DNA of 64,000 nt from Bradyrhizobium paxllaeri (GCF_001693515.2 NZ_CP042968.1:5208001-5272000), one strand, 5' to 3'; positions 8,944-19,321 are shown, numbered from the stretch's first letter. Notes: a model not told the origin generated them from the letters alone. A program made the numbers and translations.

Positions 8944-10044
8944 CTATCCGCCTAAAGAGGGCCGCGGCGTCGCGTCGGTACGCGTGGGCAATTTCGGATA
9001 CTCAATCTTAGGCAGCTGACCAGTCAGCGAATTCAGAAACGCAACAATATCGTTCTTTTCCTTATTGCTGAGCTCGATGCCAAGCTGGGTTTCACCCATC
9101 ACGCCAACCGCTTGCTTGAGGCTCCAAACCTGGCCTGAATGGAAGTATGGGGCCCTCAACGCGACATTGCGCAACGGCGCGGCGCGGAAAACGTACTCGT
9201 CACTGGCCGCCTTGGTGACCGCGTATCGGCCCTTGTCGGAAGCCGGAAGCAGAGTTGCGCCCGGCCTTTCGATCACGCCGAACGGGAAGTAACCCTGTCC
9301 ACCGACGTTGATTCCGTCGTGACAAGAGGAGCACCCCGTTTGAATGAAGAGCTTCAATCCTGCCTTCTGCTGATCATTGAGAGCAGTCGTATCGCCTTCA
9401 AGGTACTGATCGAATGGAGCAGCGGGTGTAATCAGAGTCGCTTCAAATGCCTCGATCGCCTTCGCGAAGTTGTCAAAGGTGACCGGCGACGCCTCGTTCG
9501 GGAACGCCTTCTTGAACATGATCACATAGTCACTCATCGAATTTAATGTATCGAGCACATGATCTGGGGTCGCGTTCATTTCCACACGCGCCTGCACGGG
9601 CCCCTTAGCTTGCGCCTTGAGGTCTGCGGCACGTCCATCCCAGAACTGCGCCAGATTGAATACCGCGTTATAAACAGTGGGTGCCCGACGTGGGCCCTGC
9701 TGCCAGCCGTGCCCGACCGAGGTCGGACCGGCATCGACACCGCCGGTACCAAGATTATGGCAGCTATTGCAGCTGATGATCCCGCTGGCTGACAGCCGCG
9801 GATCGAAGAACAGCATCTTGCCGAGTTCGACCTTGTCGTGGGTGACCGGATTGTCCTTCACAGCAGGCATAATCGAGGGGATCGGTTTGAAAATCTGCCT
9901 AGCAGCTCTCATCCAATCATCTTCGGGCCTAGCCTCTGACGAGGCCAACACTACAACGGCCGCAACGGATAGCTTGCGTACAAGGTGAAGCACCCACGCT
10001 AACTTTTTCACAATACCTCTCATCGGCGCCAAACAGGACAGCAT
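8944..10044 (-). CDS. Di-haem cytochrome c peroxidase (CcpA/MauG family)
   Basis: A 366-residue protein with an N-terminal export signal (hydrophobic LSVAAVVVLAS, cleavage near residue 38) and two c-type haem sites: C92NSCH96 and C238SSCH242. The order and spacing are those of bacterial di-haem peroxidases, which reduce H2O2 in the periplasm with electrons from cytochrome c. An inner ATG seven codons on (MRGIVKK) is an alternative start. It is preceded at about 60 bp by a perfect sigma-54 -24/-12 promoter and, further up, a NifA site, so it is probably switched on in the microaerobic nodule. Confidence 0.92.
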   Translation of the reverse strand: MLSCLAPMRGIVKKLAWVLHLVRKLSVAAVVVLASSEARPEDDWMRAARQIFKPIPSIMPAVKDNPVTHDKVELGKMLFFDPRLSASGIISCNSCHNLGTGGVDAGPTSVGHGWQQGPRRAPTVYNAVFNLAQFWDGRAADLKAQAKGPVQARVEMNATPDHVLDTLNSMSDYVIMFKKAFPNEASPVTFDNFAKAIEAFEATLITPAAPFDQYLEGDTTALNDQQKAGLKLFIQTGCSSCHDGINVGGQGYFPFGVIERPGATLLPASDKGRYAVTKAASDEYVFRAAPLRNVALRAPYFHSGQVWSLKQAVGVMGETQLGIELSNKEKNDIVAFLNSLTGQLPKIEYPKLPTRTDATPRPSLGG

Positions 10045-10098
10045 CGTCCCTGTTTATGTCACGCACTCACGCTTGCCCGAGTGATGGCTGTATCTACT

Positions 10099-10114
10099 AG
10101 CAACCGCCGTGCCA
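10099..10114 (-). promoter_or_regulatory. Sigma-54 (RpoN) -24/-12 promoter
   Basis: On the minus strand TGGCAC, five bases, TTGCT: a full match to the -24/-12 consensus. It points at the cytochrome c peroxidase gene, 55 bp from its start codon. Confidence 0.88.
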
Positions 10115-10184
10115 GTGGCGCTCGGCAAAAGCTAAGCTGCTGATTTAACCTTCAAAGCAATTGCGACCAGCGGATGACGTTAGG

Positions 10185-10200
10185 TGTCTTGAACCTGACA
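10185..10200 (-). promoter_or_regulatory. NifA upstream activator site
   Basis: TGT-N10-ACA (TGTCTTGAACCTGACA), the exact NifA-binding pattern, about 71 bp upstream of the -24 element and thus at a workable distance for NifA activation of sigma-54 polymerase. Confidence 0.78.
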
Positions 10201-10410
10201 GAAGCCCGTGCGGTGCCAGAAATGCGACAGCCACGAACTGGCGGCGGTCCATTCGTGAGCGACCGGCGCAGGCCTTTGTGATTATACCGATGCGGCATCC
10301 AGCTCGCTGCTGCTCTCAACGAGATTGGGTCGTCATGCCATCGAGAAACCTGCGAGCGGGCGCCACACGCTCAGATCAGTTAGCATCCAGTTGCCGAGCG
10401 CTGGCGCCGC

Positions 10411-11133
10411 CTAGAATTCAATGAGATTGAGGCGAATCGCCTTTACGATGGCCTGGGTGCGATTCGTCGTACCCAGCTTGCGCATCGCGTTCTTAACATG
10501 AAAATTGACTGTATTGTCGCTGACCTTCAGGATCTTCCCAATTTCCCAAGACGATTTTCCCTCCGCCACCCAGCGCAGGCAGTCTTTTTCGCGCTCAGAC
10601 AGGGTAAGTTTCCCGCCATAGCCGCTTTCGGAGGGCGGCGCGATCTCCGCAAACGCAAGATGAAAGTGCCAGGCCAGTGTTTTGAGGTGACTCATACGAT
10701 ACTGAGGATCGGCCTCGTCGAATGGGGATGCAAAAGATACCACCGATATTCGGCCCAATGCCCCAAACAATGGCACACTCATGCCATGCTTCAGACCTGC
10801 CTCTTTGGCCTCGTCTAGTACGCGCCTCTCGCCGGGTTCCAGTTTGGCGAGTTCGTCCCAAACAAACGGCCCCGGAAGCGTTGGTGTCCGCCTGACCACC
10901 GGGTCGATGACACGGTAATTGCGTTCAAAATAACGGCGGCACCAGTCTGACGGGAAGTTCACGGTCCCCGTAGGCGGTAGGTACCCCAGTAGACGAGGCG
11001 GCTCCGCAAAGGTAAGCGCTCCGTAAGCGACTTCACTGAAGCCCTCCTCGCTCGCACAGCTCACAAGAAGATCGAACAGCGCTTTAATAGAGCGCGTTTG
11101 CTTCGCGCATTCGATGAAGCTGAATAAGTCCAT
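10411..11133 (-). CDS. LuxR-family regulator with autoinducer-binding domain
   Basis: The start is set at the ATG of MDLFSFIECAK, which has GAGG seven bases ahead; an open frame extends 15 codons further. The N-terminal 170 residues match the autoinducer-binding domain: W...YFERNYRVIDPVV and FVWDEL supply the conserved aromatic and Asp positions. The C-terminus is a LuxR helix-turn-helix (LTLSEREKDCLRWVAEGKSS, then SDNTVNFHVKNAMRKL). It would bind an acyl- or aryl-homoserine lactone and control transcription. No lactone synthase gene lies nearby, so it is a possible 'solo' receptor. It lies upstream of, and in the same direction as, the peroxidase gene but is separated from it by that gene's own promoter. 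Confidence 0.9.
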   Translation of the reverse strand: MDLFSFIECAKQTRSIKALFDLLVSCASEEGFSEVAYGALTFAEPPRLLGYLPPTGTVNFPSDWCRRYFERNYRVIDPVVRRTPTLPGPFVWDELAKLEPGERRVLDEAKEAGLKHGMSVPLFGALGRISVVSFASPFDEADPQYRMSHLKTLAWHFHLAFAEIAPPSESGYGGKLTLSEREKDCLRWVAEGKSSWEIGKILKVSDNTVNFHVKNAMRKLGTTNRTQAIVKAIRLNLIEF

Positions 11134-11368
11134 GTGGCGCCTCACGAGGACGGCCAAGAGGCCGCCTTGCGCTTTCAATTGAGTGTTTTAGGCGGCTAGC
11201 TTTATTTCGCTGCGCGACGCCCTTGCTCGGCTCTTCATCCAGCCTGAACACTCGCGCGCTGCGGCAAGTGCTATTCCCGAATTCGTTGACCTCTCGCAGC
11301 AGGCGCCCAGAAGGGACAGGTCAACCGAACCGGTACGCCAATTGAGCAGCGGAGGTGCAGCGCCACTC

Positions 11369-11663
11369 TCACTTCAGATTGAACAACACGCCCGAACCAT
11401 GGCACTGGTAGCTCCACTTTATGTCGCCAGAGGGCTCGCCAGCGACGTGATGAGTATCGTATTCGATGCGGCCGTCGATGGTGATCTCCACATCGCACTC
11501 GGCGTTCGGCTCGAACTAGCGAGCGGGGCCGGCTTTCACAAGCGAAAGCAGCTGCGGGGACCGCGTTGTGCGCGCGCACCTCAATATGGGAACGAGCGAA
11601 ATCGATGTGATTGCGGTTGTAGAACAACTTCTCTTCGAGGCACATTGAGGGCTCGGCATTCAT
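11369..11663 (-). pseudogene. Small hypothetical protein, frameshifted
   Basis: The N-terminal half (MNAEPSMCLEEKLFYNRNHI) and C-terminal half (IDGRIEYDTHHVAGEPSGDI, ending FNLK and TGA at 11369) both look like real coding but sit in different frames, joined near 11520 where the second frame also shows a TAG. I do not recognise the family. The intact form would be about 95 residues and probably soluble. Confidence 0.45.
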
Positions 11664-11899
11664 TTTTCAGCCTCCGTAGTTGATATTCACGACTAGAACG
11701 TAAAGCTTCAAATGCATGATCCCCTTCGTGAAGAGATGGCCGCTTTTCTGAATCTTGTACCGGCACTGGGCGCGGGCAAATATTCGTCGCACTTGGGCCG
11801 GAGCGCCTTGATGTCGAACTTGGCCATAGGTAGCGCGGGGGCTTGCCGGCTACCCCGCCGTCGACCACGATGTCGTCGCGGTCTGGGCGTATAAATGCG

Positions 11900-12920
11900 G
11901 CCGCAGACGCGCGCGAAAGCGATCATCGGCGGCGCGAGCAGCCGGTTCGTGTCACTGCCAATATGGGCGAATTCGAAAGTCCGCGCGTTCTTCTCGATGC
12001 TCAATGTGACGATTAGGTCGGCGGCCTTGACGCCGCGCCGATATAGGATCGGGCCGGAAATGCCGACCGCGTTAATGAGCTCTGGCCGGATGATCTTGCC
12101 AGTGTGACCGATCCGCCGGGCGGAGGTGGCCCAGTCCTTCTGCGCCAGCGGACCTGTGCAGTCACAGTCGTCGCTGAGGACAGAGACGAGCTGGCGCATC
12201 ATTTGAAACTTTTCGGCCCATCGTCGCCCAAAACTCTCGGCGAGCACGACATCGGCATACGCCAGATTGACGTTTGTGGGTTCGTAGCCTGGTACGAATT
12301 GATTGCCGCTCCGCCTTGATGGTGGATGCGCCGAGATCCGCGGCCCCCGTCGCGGCGACCGAAGCTGGCTGCAGCAGGGCGGGCCGATTGGCAATGCCGG
12401 GCTCGACCTTTGTGGTGTCGCCGCCGATCGTTTGCTTGCTAGTGAAGATAGCATCAACCGGGCCCTACTCCCTCTCAGTCTCGCGGATTGCGATCACCAG
12501 CGCAAAGCTGCTCGCAGTGTGCCGTCGTGGCGAATACACACTCAATGATCGCACGATGTGGTCGGCGCCGAACGTTAGTGCCTTGGGTAGGGGTCGGCGG
12601 CCACCGATGAGCACGGCTATATCGCCGCCGCAGTCGTCCCTCCGGAACTGGGCCCAGCGCGAACAGTTGATAAGGTCGACCTCCGGATGCCGAATGGAGT
12701 TGCTGCCCACGGGGCGCCCGCGACTCTGCTCGAAGTTGGAAGCCTCTTTGACGCAGACGATACCGTGCAAACGGTACTCCAGAATTCCGAGAACCTGGGA
12801 TCGGAACAGCAAGGCTTATGCCAGTTGCCGCACTCGCGAGAATCAGGCGTGGAGAGAAATGCTTGAGATAATTGGTGATCGATTGGGGCATTTACGATCG
12901 GCGCAATTGCGACATGCTCG
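11900..12920 (-). pseudogene. Electron-transfer flavoprotein alpha subunit (FixB-like) relic
   Basis: The clearest part reads IGHTGKIIRPELINAVGISG, then a stretch ending FEFAHIGSDTNRLL. This is the FAD-binding signature of ETF-alpha/FixB (consensus GQTGK.V.P.LY.A.GISG). The N-terminal domain survives as pieces such as GGDIAVLIGG and LTFGADHIV in shifted frames. Boundaries are approximate. Intact FixB passes electrons with FixACX towards nitrogenase or the quinone pool. A FixK-type box lies just upstream. No fixA, fixC or fixX is visible, so this is a dead partial copy. Confidence 0.6.
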
Positions 12921-12958
12921 GAATGCGACATCGCCGTTTGGAGCAGCCGCGACATTAG

Positions 12959-12972
12959 TTGATGTAGATCAA
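12959..12972. promoter_or_regulatory. FixK/FNR-type box
   Basis: TTGATGTAGATCAA is a perfect TTGAT-N4-ATCAA palindrome, the binding pattern of FixK2/FNR regulators. The nearest recognisable gene in either direction is the ETF-alpha relic, whose reconstructed start lies roughly 50-150 bp away. Confidence 0.6.
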
Positions 12973-13152
12973 GCACCGCGCGGCCTAACACTATGTTCTC
13001 CCTCATCTGCGGCGAGAGCGGGGCGCGCAACCAGAGGATGTCCGAAATTTTGCGTAAGCGATTTCTCTGAAGGTTGAAGTTGGCTTTTAAGTTACTGACT
13101 GGTGGGCATCGACGGTATGGCCGACCACTTTTCTTGGCCGGACCGAACGGTC

Positions 13153-14455
13153 AAGCCCGGAAGCCGCGCAGCGGCGCGTAGCAGGCGCGGGGGCTCGACG
13201 GCGAAGGTGCGAACCAAGCGATCAGCGTCGTGAGGTCGATGTGCTCATCAGCGGGTGGTTCCTTGGAAGCCGCGGACCGAAGTGGGTGGCGAATCGCCCC
13301 ATGGCGGGGGTCCATTCGACCGGCCGCCCAATGAATGCCGGCGTTCTTGATGGCGAGAGACAAGAGCTTGAGTGACGCCTCGTCAGTCGGGAAGTTGCCG
13401 CGGGTCTTGATGATCTTGCGCAGGATGCGGTGCAGCGCCTCGACTGCATTGATGTTGTAGATCATCTTGCGGATGCTTGGTGCGAAGGCGAAGAACGGCA
13501 CCACGTGCTCCCATGCATTGCGCCAGATCTCCGATCGCGGGATAGCGCTTGCCTCATTCGGCCTCGAACTCGGCAAGGCGAAGCGCCGCCGCCTCGGCGG
13601 TCTCTGCCCGGTAGATCGCCTTGATCGAGGGCAGGATCGCCTTGCGATCAGGAGACGAAGCCAAGGCTGTTACGGATCAGGTGCACGATGCAGGTCTGCA
13701 CCAGCCTTTGCGGGTAAACTGAATTGATCGCTTCCGGAACCCTTTCAGCTCGTCGACAATGGTGATCAGGATGTAATGACGCCGCGCGTCTCGAGCTCGT
13801 TGACGACCCGCAGCCAGAACTTGGCGCCTTCGGTCTGCTCGATCCAGAGCCCGAGCACGTCCTTCTCGGCCGTCGCTGTTGTAGGCCAGCGCGACTAGAT
13901 CGCTTTGTTCTTGACCAGTCCCTCGTCGCGGATTTCGACCCGCAGCGCATCGAAAAAACACGATCGGGTACACAGCGTCGAGCGGCCGGCTCTCCCATTC
14001 CCGGACTTCCTCGCGCACGGCGTCGGTCACCGGCTAATCAGGTCGGGTGAGACGTCGGCACCGTACAGCTCGGCCAATGGCCCTGGATCTCAGGCACCGT
14101 CATGCCGCGGTCGTACAGGTTCAGGATTTTGTCCTCGAAGTCGTCGAACCGGGTCTGGCCTTTGGCGATCAGATGCGGCTCGAAGCTGCCGGCTCGATCG
14201 CGCGGCACGGCAATCTCGATCTCGCGCCCCTCGGTCAGGATAGTCTTCGAACTCGTCCCGATGCGGTTGTTGCCAGTGCCCCGGCCGCCGGGATCACCCT
14301 TCTCATAGCCCAGATGCTCGGTCAGCTCGGCCCCAAGCGCTCGCTCGATCAACGCTTTCTTAAGCTGTTTGAATAACCCCTTCTTGCCAATCAGGTCCTC
14401 GGGCTTGCGGTGTTCGCCAGAAGCTGGTCCAGCAGTTCAGGAGTGATCGTCGAAT
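13153..14455 (-). pseudogene. IS256-family (mutator-type) transposase relic
   Basis: Fragments in all three minus-strand frames rebuild one transposase: ALGAELTEHLGYEKGDPGGR and a following EIAVPRDRAGSFEP segment near 14300, a DAVYPIVFF-type catalytic segment near 13990, a second-Asp region near 13750, and NAVEALHRILRKIIKTRGNF near 13420. At least three frameshifts are needed, so it is inactive. No clear terminal inverted repeats were found. Confidence 0.8.
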
Positions 14456-14719
14456 CAGTCCGGATGTGAATCCCCCTCCAAGGTAAACTCACGAGTACCA
14501 AACCCTTAGCCCATTCGCCTGCAGCTTCGCATCGCTAGGAGCAGGCGATGTCGGATGGTACTCGACTCGAGCAGGCAAGCAGTCTGAGCTGATGAGTTTG
14601 CCGATCGTGGACGGGTGCGCTTTAGATCGTCCGCTACTACCCTTCAAGATCTTGTGATTGTAAGGACTCAGCCCCAACTTCCGCTGCACACGTGGCGATC
14701 GAACGCTGCAAGGAGTAGC

Positions 14720-15255
14720 ATGCAAGATCAATCACGATCTTTTTTCTCCACCAACGCTGATCGACGCGCTGACTCCTCACTTGCAGAACTGCTGCGCATT
14801 GAGATCTGCTTCAACTACGAGTCTCCTTCCTCAGGGAAGCTCATGACGGGCTCTCTAGCGCGATCGCCAATCGCGCACGGTTCAAAGGTCTGTGGCGTCA
14901 GGCCTATCGGTGGCGTGGCTTTCGGCTGCTGCAATGCCAAGTAAGCGTCATGGAGCCAAATTGTCGATATGGTCGCGCGCATAGAATCGACCGAGCTCCC
15001 CGTGCTCGTTGACGGCGATGGCCGCTTCGGCAATTTCAACAATGCGCGCGCCTTGGCGCGCACACTCCGTGAGCGTGGCGATGCCCGGTTCGCTCTGGAG
15101 GACAGCTGCTTCCAAGATGAACTCGCTTGTTGGCGAGCGGCATCCTCTAGGCGGCATCGACGAAATTCTCCGGCCGCGTCTGACCTGTCGCTTGCTGGAA
15201 GCGCGTCAACAATTGAGACAGGTGATCGACTGTCTCCGCTTGGTGCCCTAGGATG
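14720..15255 (+). pseudogene. PEP mutase / isocitrate lyase superfamily relic
   Basis: Broken into frames but readable: REAHDGLSSAIANRARFKGLW near 14835, then ELPVLVDGDGRFGNFNNARA near 14995 (the metal-binding V.VDGD.G.GNFNNA motif of phosphoenolpyruvate mutases), then EDSCFQ and MNSLVGERHPLGGIDEI near 15115. Intact enzymes of this branch make or cleave C-P bonds (phosphonopyruvate) or related keto-acids. At least three frameshifts make it non-functional. Start is approximate. Confidence 0.6.
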
Positions 15256-15704
15256 ATGCAGCTCACGCCCTGTTAGGCGTGAAACGCTCACCAGCCCTCC
15301 CCCGCGCACCTACTACTGAACACTTATCCCGTGTGAAGATAGGCGTGCGCGCATCGAACGGCCGGCTGCCCCAAACAGATTGGCTCTCTATATGTGTGCC
15401 CCCGCAGAGCTTTATCGAAACAGCCCACCAGCACACTGCTCAACTCTGCGAACCAGTGCTTACTCGGCGGCCTCACCTGAATGAATGCGCAAGACACGCA
15501 ACATGTGCGCGCTACCCGGCCGGACGCCTGATCATTCGTTCCATGAGTCTTGGAGCAAAGATCTATAGGAGCCCAATCTCGCTCCTCCCTGCGGAAAATG
15601 GTAGGGGCTTCTCCTTCCTTCTTGCGGTATATTTCACCATTGAGACGTGCGACGGCTCGTATAGATGGTCCATCAACATTGAGACTCAAGCAAGGACGCC
15701 AAAC

Positions 15705-16076
15705 GTGAAGCGCGCCTACCCTCCTTTATGCAGCCCGGTAGTGTCGACGGTTCTAATTGGCAAGAATCGTCAAGGCAAATGGGTTGCCCGCGAACAGAAC
15801 GGGATTTTTGGTGGCCTGTTTGTAAACCGCACTGAAGCGCTCAAATACGCGCTGTTCGAGAATGGCCACCATCCCGAAATGATCATCGAGGCATCGCACG
15901 AAATAGAGCTCGATATCTCCGCCTCCTCACCGCAGGTTTTTGAATGCGATTCCGACACATGGCCGCCTGCCGAGTCCATCACCAGCTCCAGCTGCATAGT
16001 CTATCACACAGAAACTGTTGCGGCCAATGACGCCCATTGTTTCCCCCTACCCGAACCTACGCATCCCTCTGTTTGA
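15705..16076 (+). CDS. Conserved rhizobial hypothetical protein
   Basis: The frame is open from 15279, but only the C-terminal part looks conserved: VLIGKNRQGKWVAREQNGIF followed by GGLFVNRTEALKYALFENG. I therefore choose the GTG at 15705, which has AAGGA eight bases ahead, giving 123 residues. The fold appears to be a small beta-hairpin plus helix domain of the type often found in nodulation regions. Function is unknown. If the longer start (15279 or ATG 15543) is used, the extra N-terminus has no recognisable feature. Confidence 0.55.
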   Translation: MKRAYPPLCSPVVSTVLIGKNRQGKWVAREQNGIFGGLFVNRTEALKYALFENGHHPEMIIEASHEIELDISASSPQVFECDSDTWPPAESITSSSCIVYHTETVAANDAHCFPLPEPTHPSV

Positions 16077-16590
16077 CGAAATCGCCCAGCCGCCACTTAA
16101 TGTGCGCTATTAAAACCCACGAGCATATCAATAACAATCATACTCGCGCCTCTCTCGCGTCCGATTCGCGAGCTTGCCTAACGAGACCCCATACTGATCG
16201 ATCGCCAGGACCTGATTCTTCTGTGCAGACATCACAGGCACTGCGCAGGTCGAGGCGCGTGCCCGGCGAATACTCTTTGATTATCTTCGCTGATTCTGTT
16301 TCGAACTGGCGGACCGATATTCTCGCAGATCGAGAGGTCGTACGTTCTGCAGCGTCGAGCACGCGGCTTTTTGTGCCCAAGCCATCACGCCACATCCTCT
16401 GTCTGGATATCGGCGAAGTTATCATACCACTCAAGGAGCTGATGGGCTATGAAGAAGGTCGCTCCCCTTCGCTGCAGAAGGAAGTGGATATCGTAGGCAG
16501 CTCGCGGGCGTGAGCCGAAATATCAGTGTTCATGAAGTGCCAAACATCGTCAGCCACCAGGTCATCTGCCAGCGAGAATCGAAGGCAGTG
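16077..16590. other. Intergenic stretch, no gene recognised
   Basis: Short overlapping open frames on both strands without domains. From about 16495 onward the sequence is a diverged repeat of 24752 onward (the 3' flank of the duplicated GNAT-like gene). Confidence 0.4.
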
Positions 16591-16698
16591 TCACTGCGCT
16601 TCTGTCTGAGCATCGACTAATCTGATCAACTCCTCCCCAGTTGTCCAGGAAAGCCAATCATCGTCCTCAATACCTTCGGCTACCAGCCGCAGTATCGA

Positions 16699-18237
16699 GT
16701 CGTCCGTGAAGAACCAGCGGGGCGCCCGGCTCAAGCGATATTTTCGGCCGGGAGGGTATCGAGGAACCCGCGGATAATGACGCGCAAGAACTCTGCCAGC
16801 CATCGCAGGAGCAGGCCGAAGTTGTAGCCGGCGGCGGCGAGGACAGCGTTGATGCGGTCGCCGAGGCGCCCCTTGAGATAGTTGCGGTCCATGCGGTGCT
16901 CGGCCTTGACGTGGCCGATGACGGGCTCGACAGCCGTGCGACGCTTCATCTCGCGGCGGATGGAAGCGGTGACGCGGCGGACCTGACCCGAGATCCAGAC
17001 CCTGAACCGATGCGGGTGGTTGTGGCCGCGATACCCTTTGTCGACGTGGATGCGGCGAGCCTCCACGCCGGTGAGCTTCTCCATGTCGGTGATCATCGGG
17101 CCGAGCGTGTGCCCGTCGAAGGGATTGCCATGCAGTGCCTTGGCATGGAGCACGAACTGTCCGCCCTTCGGAGACGTCACGGGGGTGGCGATACTGACCT
17201 TGCAGCCGAACTCGTAAGGCGCGCGGGCTTTACCCTTGCCGATGCACTCGACCTCGGGGGCATGTAACGCATAGACCTTCGGACCGCGCTGATGCTGATC
17301 CTGGCTGCGCACCTGCTGCGCTAAACCGAGCAGCGGGCCGAAGCGAGCTTCCAGCACCGCATCGCCATCAATCTTGCGGCGGATGTCGCGGATGATCCGG
17401 CCAAGCCGTGTCCGCAGGAACTTGAGCTGGCGCCGGGCGCGTTTGAACTGGTGGGCGTGGGTATAGCGGCCGACCATGATGGCGGCGCGCTTGGCCAGGC
17501 GCAGATAGCTCTGGCGCAGCGGCACACGATTGCGCTTGGCGAGCCCGACGAGCTTGATGATGGCCCGATGCATCAGCCGCGCGTCGGTCGGATGCGCAAC
17601 TGCCTTGGGCTGCACTGTGGTATCAACGACCACCCGCTCCAGGTCCTTGGGGCCGATCGCGCCAGTCTTGTGCGCCACCGACAGACTTTCCTGGATCAGC
17701 GCGACGAGCTGTTCCTCGCCGAGCCGCTGGCGCCAGCGTGTCATCGACGATCGATCGAACGGCAGACGGTGGCAGAAGCTCAATTCGCCGCAGAAGTATT
17801 GGTAATAGGGGTTCTCGATCCAGCGAGCGCACAGCACCTCATCTGACAGGTTGTGCATGTGCTTCAAAATGAACAGGCCGGCGACAAGCCGTGTCGGCAG
17901 GCCAGGCTGCCCCGACCCCGCTTGGCACACCGAACTAAAGCGGTCATCCAGGATGTTCCAGTCGATCAGCGCCGCCAACCGCACCAGCGGGTGACCCATG
18001 TCGATGATTTGATCGAGGGCCGGAAGCAGCAGGTCTTTCTGGCGATCATCCCGCGGTTTGCTCATCGCCTTCCCCAATGCCGATGACCCGCGGTCAGGGA
18101 ATCATGAATCGCTCAAAAGCAAAATCCCAAAACGCAGGAAAGCGGGGTCCAACACACCGCTTTCCTGCAAAATCCAATACTATATCAAGACCGATTCTGC
18201 TTATTGCTCAGGCCGTTCCGCATTCTTCACGGACGAC
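16699..18237 (-). mobile_element. IS5-family insertion sequence, complete
   Basis: A 1539-bp element bounded by 15-bp terminal inverted repeats (GTCGTCCGTGAAGAA at the left, its complement at the right) and flanked by the direct repeat TATCGA at 16693-16698 and 18238-18243. It contains one intact transposase gene and sits inside the GNAT-like gene. Confidence 0.88.
16731..18065 (-). CDS. IS5-family transposase
   Basis: The ATG at 18065 is chosen because GGGGAAGG precedes it; a TTG four codons upstream is the alternative. The 444-residue protein has the N-terminal IS5 helical region (PLVRLAALIDW...PTRLVAGLFIL), the first catalytic Asp in RVVVDTTVQP, a second in the ARRIHVDKGYRGH motif, and the C-terminal Glu in AVEPVIGHVKAEH, i.e. 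a complete DDE triad. It appears intact and potentially active. Confidence 0.93.
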   Translation of the reverse strand: MSKPRDDRQKDLLLPALDQIIDMGHPLVRLAALIDWNILDDRFSSVCQAGSGQPGLPTRLVAGLFILKHMHNLSDEVLCARWIENPYYQYFCGELSFCHRLPFDRSSMTRWRQRLGEEQLVALIQESLSVAHKTGAIGPKDLERVVVDTTVQPKAVAHPTDARLMHRAIIKLVGLAKRNRVPLRQSYLRLAKRAAIMVGRYTHAHQFKRARRQLKFLRTRLGRIIRDIRRKIDGDAVLEARFGPLLGLAQQVRSQDQHQRGPKVYALHAPEVECIGKGKARAPYEFGCKVSIATPVTSPKGGQFVLHAKALHGNPFDGHTLGPMITDMEKLTGVEARRIHVDKGYRGHNHPHRFRVWISGQVRRVTASIRREMKRRTAVEPVIGHVKAEHRMDRNYLKGRLGDRINAVLAAAGYNFGLLLRWLAEFLRVIIRGFLDTLPAENIA

Positions 18238-18822
18238 TATCGAACCACCTGGTTCACAGCGCGACACATCGTAGACACGCTTCTCGACGGACCACCGCCC
18301 GGCAAGACCACACGTAAAGTCAGGAGCCCACATGGCAAGAGACACACCGCGCATTATTCCCGTCATGATCTTTGGCATACCCTGTCCCCTAAAGTCTGTG
18401 CGCACCCAAATGTCCCCGTGGTAGACCACTTTTCCAGTGATCTGTCGCGCATTTGGCGCCCTGCAAATACAACGATCATCAGGATGTGCATGTTTGCTCG
18501 GCTCAGCGTAGAAGAATCTCAGGGTTTCAAGATGTTCCGCAAGATTGCTGTTCGAGAGATCATACAGTCGAGCAGCCTCCACGAGCACGACCTCGTCATT
18601 CTTGTCAACGCCTACGAGCCAATATCCTTCACCTGATTCAATGGGCGAGCGATCAGGCCGAAAAATTGGATAGGTCCGCCCTTTGGTCGGAATGCTCCCC
18701 GTGATGGAGACGTACTCATGAAAATCGAATCCTATCGAAAGCTTGACGCCTTTCCGAGTGGCGGCCTGGTCATACACTTGAAGGAAGCGTGAGACTTGTA
18801 AAGGATTAACCACGCGTTTCAT

Positions 18823-19321
18823 TGCAGCACCCTTCTCTTATCGCGACGATCCGCGTCACGGGCAATAGTAGATAGTGATACATCATCAACCAATCTCGAG
18901 AGACTACCTAGTTTGGCGGGAACAATCTTGTTCGTCACGAGCCTCTCCCATAAGCAAACGCCTCTACTTGATCCCACATGTCTAGCGAAGTGGGCCTAAG
19001 CTGGAGAGGTCCTCTGCGTCAGATAACAACGGTCGCACCGACGCTGTTCAAGCCCAGCATGGGTCGTTAGTAGCACGCCGCCGTCGAGGCGAATTTCACC
19101 GGGTAGAATACTGGCGGGCACACCCGTTGCTGGTCGTCCTAACGTATAGCGAAGAAGCGGCAGAGACGTCCTAAATCGTCACGGCTGGAAAGTAGCACAG
19201 TCCGAATAGACAGTAGCGGCACAGGGGCTACTGGTGAGCGGCATGCATTGCCGCATGCTAACGAAGTGAATTTCGTCGGCCGGCTCATGTATCGGCAACA
19301 ATCTTGTGGGTGAGACCGACC
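18823..19321. other. Intergenic stretch, no gene recognised
   Basis: Upstream region of the GNAT-like gene and 3' flank of the aminotransferase gene. The part 18860-18960 is shared, in diverged form, with 25550-25630 upstream of the second GNAT-like copy, so the duplication includes the promoter region. Confidence 0.45.

Larger units (their letters stand above)
16591..18822 (-). pseudogene. GNAT-like N-acyltransferase gene, copy 1, split by an IS5 element
   Basis: The upstream part (18822 to 18238) encodes MKRVVNPLQVSRFLQVYDQA, a hydrophobic strand GYWLVGVDKNDEVVLVEAAR and GDIWVRTDFRGQGMPKIMTG, the last resembling the acyl-CoA-binding V..xxRGxG motif of GNAT folds. The frame is cut by the IS5 element; the missing C-terminus (SILRLVAEGIEDDD...TGEELIRLV, stop at 16591) resumes on the far side at 16698. 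A six-base TATCGA duplication flanks the insertion. A second, also dead copy lies at 24847-25507. Substrate unknown. Confidence 0.7.

Noticed and set aside
18730..18750. TCGAAAGCTTGAC resembling part of a tts box
   Set aside because: Only half the TtsI pattern is present, inside a coding region, with no type III secretion gene nearby.
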